From CAYSCS01 sp964429695 (lineage in GTDB: Bacteria; Acidobacteriota; Aminicenantia; Aminicenantales; Aminicenantaceae): a DNA stretch of 48,052 nt. The stretch covers positions 1 through 48,052 of the forward strand of contig CAYSCS010000004.1 of assembly GCA_964429695.1 (NCBI GenBank), given 5' to 3'. Of the stretch, positions 42,822-48,052 are shown piece after piece; the stretch's first letter is position 1; each line of letters begins with the position of its first letter. Below the pieces are notes generated by a model that saw nothing but the letters and a program-made list of their open reading frames with translations, did no database searches and was not told where the DNA came from. Position numbers and translations under genes: made by a program.

Positions 42822-45179
42822 ATGAAAATAGGGCCTAAAGAAATAATTTTGTTTTTTTTCTTTGCTTTCTTTTTGTCTGACCTCAGAGGAGAAATATATT
42901 ATCCCTGGAAGGATGTCTACATAGGCTCTCTCGACCCAAAATCTTGGGCAGCACTATGCTTCATACCCGATAAAGATTGTGGATTTGCCTTCCGCATTAG
43001 AGCGAAGAGAGCAAATGAAACTGTCGATTCAGCGGATATTTTCTTTCTTGTCTCAGAAGTAGGCCCCCACTCTCCTGATGGACAGTATGCAAAGTTAAAG
43101 ATGGACCTCAGCCTTCCCTTTGGCAGAGAAGAGGAAACTCCAACCTTGATTAAGCCGCCTCGAAAATCCGATACTCTGACCCTGGAGTGGTCGAGGCAGG
43201 ATGAAAAGACAGTAATAGGTAAGATCGAAGCTCCCAGTTATATTGAGCTCCAGATTATCCATTATTTCCCCTGGGATTTTAAGGGAAAATTCATCTTGCT
43301 CTCCGATGGCCAGGTAAAAGGAGAGAATTTAGCTCAGAAAAAGTATCATTATCTCTTCTGGAAAAATAGAGAGGCAGTTTTTGTGAGAGATGACCCAGAG
43401 GAGCTCTCTCTTTCTTTTAATATGGATGATGAAAGAAAAGTTTACTTTGTAGCGGGAGTCGGTGAAGATGCTCGAATTCTGAGAAACCATATTTACCGTT
43501 ATAAAAACGAGAAAACGATTGAGTCAATCCTTAGAGATGAGGAAAAGAGATACATAAAGAAGAGAGTCAGAGTCGATGGCTTCTGTAAGGGTGTAGCTGA
43601 ATCTGTGTCAAACAATATTTTCTGGGCAACATTATACCAGCGCGGGCATCACAGATTTTATTCGCCTCCAGGGCGAAGGGAGGTTTCTTCTGCCTCAGGT
43701 AGACCCGATAACCATTGGATGATCTCAGGATGGGGGGCTTTTTTAGCTGCCCTGGAAGCTTCTCTGGAAAGCACAAGACACGCAGAAGAATTCATATTCT
43801 CCATCCTTGAAACTCAATACCCTAATGGGAACATCCCTGGCTGGAGGAGTAATTCAGGTGGTACCCCAGACCATTCCCAGCCTCCACTGGGCTCGTTTGT
43901 CATCTTGAAAATCTTCGAAAAATCAGGGAATCTTGAATTTCTCAGGCGAGCTTATCCATTCCTCAAAAAATGGCATGGCTTCTGGAAGGCGGAGAAGACC
44001 AACGGTCAAAGGAGAAGGGACGGGAATGGCGATGGTCTCCTGGAGTGGGGGAGCGATGTAGAGTTTTTAATTTCTGACGTTCTTGCAGGTCGAACTAAAT
44101 TAGAAGGGAAGCTTAGAGCTCAAAAGGAATCCGGCCAATTTAACCTTCCCAACTGGGATGAGGCTTATTTCGATGAAAAAACAGGAACGTTGACCATGAA
44201 CTGTATCGACCTTAATTCTCTTTATGCCCTGGATGCCTGGTGTCTGGCCCAGATTTCAAACCTCCTCAATGAAAAAGAAGATTATGCTAATTACATGGCA
44301 GAATACAGGATCATGAAAGACCTTATCAATCGCAATCTCTGGGATGATAGAGAGGGTTTCTATTTTGACCGACACTGGGATGGGAGGTTTTCGCGAAAAA
44401 AAGCAGCCTCAAATTTCTATCCACTCCTCGCCCAGATACCGGATGAAAAAAGGGCATTACAGATGATAAAACATTTGCTGAACGAAAAGGAATTTTGGGG
44501 GGAATATGTAATCCCCACCGTCTCCAGAGATGATCCAGCTTTCAGGGATCAGCTTTCTTCAAGAGGGGGAATTTCTCCTCCCGTAAATTACCTTGTTTAT
44601 CAGGGATTAAGGGCATGCAAGTTTGATTCCCTAGCCACTGAATTTGCCAGGAAGAGCGCCGAACTCTTCCTGCGGAGCTGGGTCAATTTTCAGCTTTGCC
44701 CTGAATATTTCGATTCCAGAACTGGGGAGCCAAGGGGAGGAAGGCATCAGAGTTTTGGACCACTTCTCGCGTTGATAGCAGTCGAGGAATACCTGGATTT
44801 CAATCCTTGGGAAGGGCTGAGGTTTGGAATGATAAAAGCAGAAAAGAAAGGAAAGCTTTCGCGGCTCTCGATCCAGGGAAGACATTATGACCTCGAAATA
44901 TCTTCAGGCGAAATGAAGCTTAAGGAAGAAAGTAGAGAAATTATGAATGCCGAAGGCAGTATTATCATTCGTCATTTCCTTTATTCTGAGAACGAAATTT
45001 CTTTCGAGACAAAATCGCTTGGACCTAGGGAAATAGAAATAAAGCTGTTATCAAAGGGAAAATATGAACTGCGAATAGATGATAAAGAAAAGAGAGTATT
45101 CAAAGGAAAGTCAGTCAAATTTACCATTCCCGAAGGGGAGCATACTGTGCTTATTCTTCTCCTGGAGAGGCAAGAATAA
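42822..45179 (+). CDS. Secreted (alpha/alpha)6 glycoside hydrolase, GH63/GH37-like
   Basis: 785 residues with a signal peptide (EIILFFFFAFFLSDLRGE). Residues about 20-250 form a beta-rich domain; about 270-680 the (alpha/alpha)6 barrel of the glucosidase/trehalase clan: NHWMISGWGAFLAALEASLES, NGNIPGWRSNSGGTPDHSQPP, RRDGNGDGLLEWGSD (likely acid residue), LPNWDEAYFDEKTG, NCIDLNSLYALDAWCLAQI, NLWDDREGFYFDR, GRHQSFGPLLALIAVEEYL. A C-terminal beta segment follows. Pattern and length fit GH63 (mannosylglycerate, glucosylglycerate or oligosaccharide glucosidases); the sugar cannot be told. It probably acts in the periplasm. Its stop is six bases from the convergent ComA-type gene. Confidence 0.85.
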   Translation: MKIGPKEIILFFFFAFFLSDLRGEIYYPWKDVYIGSLDPKSWAALCFIPDKDCGFAFRIRAKRANETVDSADIFFLVSEVGPHSPDGQYAKLKMDLSLPFGREEETPTLIKPPRKSDTLTLEWSRQDEKTVIGKIEAPSYIELQIIHYFPWDFKGKFILLSDGQVKGENLAQKKYHYLFWKNREAVFVRDDPEELSLSFNMDDERKVYFVAGVGEDARILRNHIYRYKNEKTIESILRDEEKRYIKKRVRVDGFCKGVAESVSNNIFWATLYQRGHHRFYSPPGRREVSSASGRPDNHWMISGWGAFLAALEASLESTRHAEEFIFSILETQYPNGNIPGWRSNSGGTPDHSQPPLGSFVILKIFEKSGNLEFLRRAYPFLKKWHGFWKAEKTNGQRRRDGNGDGLLEWGSDVEFLISDVLAGRTKLEGKLRAQKESGQFNLPNWDEAYFDEKTGTLTMNCIDLNSLYALDAWCLAQISNLLNEKEDYANYMAEYRIMKDLINRNLWDDREGFYFDRHWDGRFSRKKAASNFYPLLAQIPDEKRALQMIKHLLNEKEFWGEYVIPTVSRDDPAFRDQLSSRGGISPPVNYLVYQGLRACKFDSLATEFARKSAELFLRSWVNFQLCPEYFDSRTGEPRGGRHQSFGPLLALIAVEEYLDFNPWEGLRFGMIKAEKKGKLSRLSIQGRHYDLEISSGEMKLKEESREIMNAEGSIIIRHFLYSENEISFETKSLGPREIEIKLLSKGKYELRIDDKEKRVFKGKSVKFTIPEGEHTVLILLLERQE

Positions 45180-45185
45180 GTGAAC

Positions 45186-45995
45186 TTATGATTTCCAATC
45201 CCTTTTCTTGAGATATTCTCTTTTCAGCGTGTCTCCCCTCAGCCCCTGCCTAAGAGCCTCAAGAGCAAGAACCTCATCCGGGGGAATGTTTCCCAGATTT
45301 ACATTGGCCCCGAAGCGCAGGATTAATTCCTGTTGCTGAAGTTTAAGAGGCGCTTCCCAAATGAGAAAATCAACCTTCTTGATCTCCGCTACAATCATTT
45401 CAAGTTCTTCATTTTTAATTTTTCCCTCGCTATCGAAAATCCCGACTCCTCTACCTGCTTCCCGCGCTTCTATTATTACTTTGAAAGCCCCAGTCTTAAG
45501 ATCTTCTTCTATTAAGCCGATTAACTCTGAAATGGAGAGTGCCTCTTGCGGATCTTTTTTCCCTGCTTCACTAATGACCGTGAACCCCTTATCGAGGCAT
45601 TTTTTGATGATTTCCCTCCTTTTTTTTCTGCTTATTTCTATTGTTCCATCTGAAACTTCGATTGCAGAAAATCCAAGATTTTTTGCCCTCTGAATGAACT
45701 CATCCACAACGCCCTGCCATACCGCAACTTCGAGGAATGTTCCTCCAGGCATAACTTTGATGCCTGATGAGGTCAAGAGTTCGTTTTTTTTTCTCAGGAA
45801 TTTTTCCTCATGAAAGGCAGATGTTCCAAAGGTGAGTTTAATGATGTCAATAAACTCTCCCGAAGATTCAAGCAAGTCTTCTAGCTGGTGAAAAGCCATT
45901 CCCTTATCGATGACCATAGTCAGACCAGTTTCCCTTGGCTTTTTACTCCTCCCTTTTATGGGAACTTCAATGACTCCTTCCCAGGCTCTGCTCAA
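45186..45995 (-). CDS. comA: Phosphosulfolactate synthase (ComA family)
   Basis: 269 residues from a TTG at 45995: AAGGAG lies seven bases upstream, and an in-frame TGA just before it rules out a longer product. The family (COG1809) adds sulfite to phosphoenolpyruvate to give (R)-phosphosulfolactate, the first step to coenzyme M in methanogens, and to sulfolactate in some bacteria. Motifs: KPRETGLTMVIDKGM, FIDIIKLTFGTSAFHE, VMPGGTFLEVAVWQG, AIEVSDGTIEIS, VISEAGKKDP, IIEAREAGRGVGIFD, LIWEAPLKLQQQELI, NVNLGNIPPDEVLALEALRQGLRGDTL. All conserved blocks are present, so activity is likely. No comB or comC homologue is in the window. It lies 18 bases after the HPr-kinase-like gene. Confidence 0.92.
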   Translation of the reverse strand: MSRAWEGVIEVPIKGRSKKPRETGLTMVIDKGMAFHQLEDLLESSGEFIDIIKLTFGTSAFHEEKFLRKKNELLTSSGIKVMPGGTFLEVAVWQGVVDEFIQRAKNLGFSAIEVSDGTIEISRKKRREIIKKCLDKGFTVISEAGKKDPQEALSISELIGLIEEDLKTGAFKVIIEAREAGRGVGIFDSEGKIKNEELEMIVAEIKKVDFLIWEAPLKLQQQELILRFGANVNLGNIPPDEVLALEALRQGLRGDTLKREYLKKRDWKS

Positions 45996-46013
45996 TTCTC
46001 ATCTCCTTTTAAT

Positions 46014-46979
46014 TTAATCTAAAAGATTTCCCCAGCATTCTTGAGGATTAGAGAGGAGCAAGGTGATCTCCACCATTGATTCATGGTCGAGGAGACTTCT
46101 GACTGCCTCAAGACGTGCTAGGGCAAGTGATTTGCAATCCATCCCAGCGAGGGGAATTCTATCGTAGAGGATGACCGTTTCTGCAAGTTTTTGAGAAATA
46201 TTATCAAAGATAAGCTTCGCTCCTTTTCTCTTATCAACAACCTTCGTCCTCTGGCATCCTGGCCACCCTTCTTCAATTCGGGGGAAGATAATCATAAATC
46301 GGGGATTGTGAAGCTCTTCCTTATCGGTGCGGTAGAAAGAGAGGTCGACTGCAATCTTTTCTCCTCTCTCCTTGGATTCCTCAACCTCATTGGTGGGGAG
46401 AAATTGCGGGAAGTGCTTAAAAAGAGTGCTCCAGCGGATGTTGTCAACGAGTGAGCCCATATACCAACATAGATCCTTATTTTTAAGGGTGAAATGGAGC
46501 GTCTCTGTAGAAAAAAGTTTTAACCCCTTCTGCAGTCCGCTGAGGAGGAAGACTGTTTTCCCTGCTCCTGCCCCTCCAGCCACAACATACAACATATTCT
46601 TTTTTTCATCCAAGAGTGCGCAGGCATGGAGATTGAAGATTCCATAATTCCTCTCCAGAAGATAGAGAGTATACCTATAAATCAGCCCCTGGTTTCCCCA
46701 CAGAGTGTATCTCGAATCTGAGGCCTCCCTTGAAATTTTAAGGAGCGGGCCTTTGAGAAAAAAAGTTCCTCCCTTGAAGCTATATGAAACTTTACCGCTT
46801 GAGTTTTTCACCTGCACATAACCATCTAATCCCTCAGAAAATTTAATCTCTTTAACCTCCTTAAAATCTGTAAGAAGTGATTCTACCGCTACCTTCAAAG
46901 GAAAAGTAAGAAGAAAAAAAGAAGAATTAGTTTCTAAGCCAATTCTTGCCCTGAGGATTTTTACCGCTATCCGGAACAT
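46014..46979 (-). CDS. HPr-kinase-like P-loop protein
   Basis: 321 residues. Residues about 100-300 resemble the HPr(Ser) kinase/phosphatase (HprK) C-terminal domain: NLHACALLDEKKNMLYVVAGGAGAGKTVFL with the P-loop at 135-142, then a strand FSTETLHF where HprK has its DD/EG substrate loop, and a distal basic/arginine region. The N-terminal 95 residues are unassigned. True HprK signature residues (the HxxD and capsule histidine) are not clear, so it is a diverged relative, perhaps of the peptide- or metabolite-modifying kind. GAAGGA seven bases upstream supports the start. Confidence 0.7.
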   Translation of the reverse strand: MFRIAVKILRARIGLETNSSFFLLTFPLKVAVESLLTDFKEVKEIKFSEGLDGYVQVKNSSGKVSYSFKGGTFFLKGPLLKISREASDSRYTLWGNQGLIYRYTLYLLERNYGIFNLHACALLDEKKNMLYVVAGGAGAGKTVFLLSGLQKGLKLFSTETLHFTLKNKDLCWYMGSLVDNIRWSTLFKHFPQFLPTNEVEESKERGEKIAVDLSFYRTDKEELHNPRFMIIFPRIEEGWPGCQRTKVVDKRKGAKLIFDNISQKLAETVILYDRIPLAGMDCKSLALARLEAVRSLLDHESMVEITLLLSNPQECWGNLLD

Positions 46980-47051
46980 CTTCTTCCTTCTTCGAGGATT
47001 TTTATTTTTTCGTATTCCTAATTCCCTCTATCCAATTTCTAAATAGAAAAA

Positions 47052-47744
47052 CTATTTCTGACAGATGTGAATCGCAGAGACTCCAAATAAAAGCGGCATT
47101 GAGGTCACCCGGGAATATCCAGCCTGGAGAATAAGCGCAGATAATTCTTCTGCGGTGTAAAATTTCGGAATCGTGAAGGAAAGATATCTATAGGCGGCTT
47201 TTGAGCCTGAAATGAGAAAGCCTACTGGCCTTACCAGAAGCTTGACGTAGAGATGAAAAAGCCTGCGCAGAAACATTTTCTGGGGCTGGCTCGTTTCGAG
47301 GTTAACAAAATAACCACCCCTTTTGAGGACTCGATTAAATTCCCTGAGATGTTGTTTCAGGCTATCTTCTGAAGTATTGATATTTCGAGTGGCAAAGGAG
47401 ATGGTAATTAGCTCAAAAGTTTCATCGGGAAAAGGAAGATGACATGCCTCAGCAATCACAAAAGAGATGTTTTGTTTTTTTCTTTTCTTTTGAGCCTTTT
47501 TTATCATGGGAAAACAAAAGTCGACAGAGACGATTTTTTTCTCGTTTTTTCTCTTGTGTAAGAGTGTATAAGCCATTTCCCCGGTTCCGCTGCACACATC
47601 AAGTAAAAGATAACCGCCAAGAAGAGAGGCAACTTTTGCCGCTTTCCTTCTCCAGAAAATATCAAGCCCCAAAGTTAGGACATGATTGACAAGCTCATAT
47701 CTCCTTGAGACATCAGAAAATAATCTTTGGAGACCTTTTCTCAT
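47052..47744 (-). CDS. ubiE: UbiE/MenG-type methyltransferase
   Basis: 230 residues, class I SAM-dependent methyltransferase. MenG/UbiE pattern: LFSDVSRRYELVNHVLTLGLDIFWRRKAA, SAM site LLDVCSGTGEMAYTLL, IVSVDFCFPMIKKAQ, CHLPFPDETFELITISFATRNI, LREFNRVLKRGGYFVNLETSQP, and YRYLSFTIPKFYTAEEL. It would methylate demethylmenaquinone (menaquinone path) or a ubiquinone precursor; the anaerobe-like context favours menaquinone. The ATG overlaps a TGA of an upstream open frame (ATGA), so it may be part of a longer operon. Confidence 0.92.
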   Translation of the reverse strand: MRKGLQRLFSDVSRRYELVNHVLTLGLDIFWRRKAAKVASLLGGYLLLDVCSGTGEMAYTLLHKRKNEKKIVSVDFCFPMIKKAQKKRKKQNISFVIAEACHLPFPDETFELITISFATRNINTSEDSLKQHLREFNRVLKRGGYFVNLETSQPQKMFLRRLFHLYVKLLVRPVGFLISGSKAAYRYLSFTIPKFYTAEELSALILQAGYSRVTSMPLLFGVSAIHICQK

Positions 47745-48052
47745 CTTATAAGAGCCTTTAAAAGCATGCTAGAAACAATAACCTCAGAGCCTTTTATCTG
47801 GCTAATGATTTTAACAAAAGATCGTCTCTCTGTGAAATCTGAAGAGGCGAAAGGCAAAATTTCTATCCTTTCTCTATTTCCCAATCTGGAGATGAACCAA
47901 AAATAAAGATTAGGTACTGTGCCAAAGTTGCTAGATGATGTTTGAGAGAGGCATAAAAGAGAGCCTCCAACCTATAAAAAACATACAAGTTTAAAAAGGA
48001 GGTCGTAGCCCCATAGACAAACTGGAAATTTCTTTCCTCCTGCGATATAGCC
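47741..48052 (-). other. Possible 3' end of an upstream gene, frame unresolved
   Basis: A minus-strand open frame (47971-47741) ends in a TGA that overlaps the ubiE start as ATGA. Its product ends ERIEILPFASSDFTERRSF and then VKIISQIKGSEVIVSSMLLK. Upstream a TAG (47974-47972) interrupts it, while a second frame reads ERNFQFVYGATTSFLNLYVF and onward to a TAG near 47860. A frameshift joining the two frames would give one protein. I do not recognise either part, and no clear promoter for ubiE is seen here. Confidence 0.3.

Noticed and set aside
1..48052. CRISPR arrays, tRNA and rRNA genes
   Set aside because: No regularly spaced direct repeats, tRNA cloverleaf or rRNA core sequence was recognised on reading; a dedicated tRNA scan could not be run.

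Overview
The window looks like a chromosomal stretch of a moderately AT-rich, Gram-negative-type bacterium. Evidence is the TonB-dependent receptor with an N-terminal carboxypeptidase-regulatory-like domain, an NlpA/ZnuA-type lipoprotein, TPR lipoproteins, Tat-tagged proteins and menaquinone-type methylation. Gene content (receptor plus CpG-regulatory/TPR proteins, paired M16 proteins, FTCD-type fusion, DUF362, DUF1015, DUF4416, short archaeal/thermophile-type AhcY, a ComA-like phosphosulfolactate synthase) resembles Acidobacteriota/Candidatus Aminicenantes; this placement is inference from gene content only.

Layout. 1-0.5 kb: the 5' part of an insertion-sequence transposase runs off the left edge. 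0.5-5 kb: a TonB-dependent receptor gene broken by one in-frame amber codon, then a secreted TPR protein. 5-7.5 kb: a PAS-GGDEF protein with a degenerate GGDEF motif, and an ISL3-type insertion sequence whose inverted repeats and target duplication are intact while its transposase is decayed. 7.5-9.8 kb: an XRE-ImmA regulator/protease and an ADP-ribosylglycohydrolase-fold protein lacking several metal ligands. 9.8-15.6 kb: PepD, then a plus-strand run of a PlsY-like acyltransferase, a membrane glycosyltransferase and a ZnuABC-type metal importer. 15.6-21.3 kb (minus): M16 pair, FTCD fusion, THEP1-type NTPase, macrodomain protein.

21.5-24 kb: metK-ahcY, making and recycling SAM. 24-30 kb (minus): a tightly overlapping operon rimO-pgpA-cinA-thpR-plsY-gpsA-TPR, which joins phospholipid head-group and acyl steps (GpsA, PlsY, PgpA) to RNA/NAD housekeeping. 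30-38.5 kb (mostly minus): asnS, a second THEP1-type NTPase, DUF4416 (+), then a class V aminotransferase-serA-DUF1015-nifS cluster that looks like serine (and sulfur) metabolism, and an M20 carboxypeptidase. 38.7-45.2 kb: DUF362 ferredoxin protein, Tat-tagged class V aminotransferase, Tat-tagged PflX-like radical SAM protein and a large secreted glycoside hydrolase. 45.2-48 kb (minus): UbiE/MenG methyltransferase, HPr-kinase-like P-loop protein and a ComA-type phosphosulfolactate synthase.

Regulatory signals are readable. Three promoters share TTGACT-N17-TATAAA exactly, and a fourth has TGATATAAT. Several genes (rimO, the radical SAM gene, the PlsY-like gene) have promoters so close to the start codon that a leaderless mRNA is likely. 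I saw no tRNA, rRNA or CRISPR array. The best candidates for undescribed biology are the DUF1015 protein in the serine operon, the acyltransferase-glycosyltransferase pair, the ComA/HPr-kinase-like pair, and the M16 and ADP-ribosylglycohydrolase proteins that have lost canonical active-site residues.
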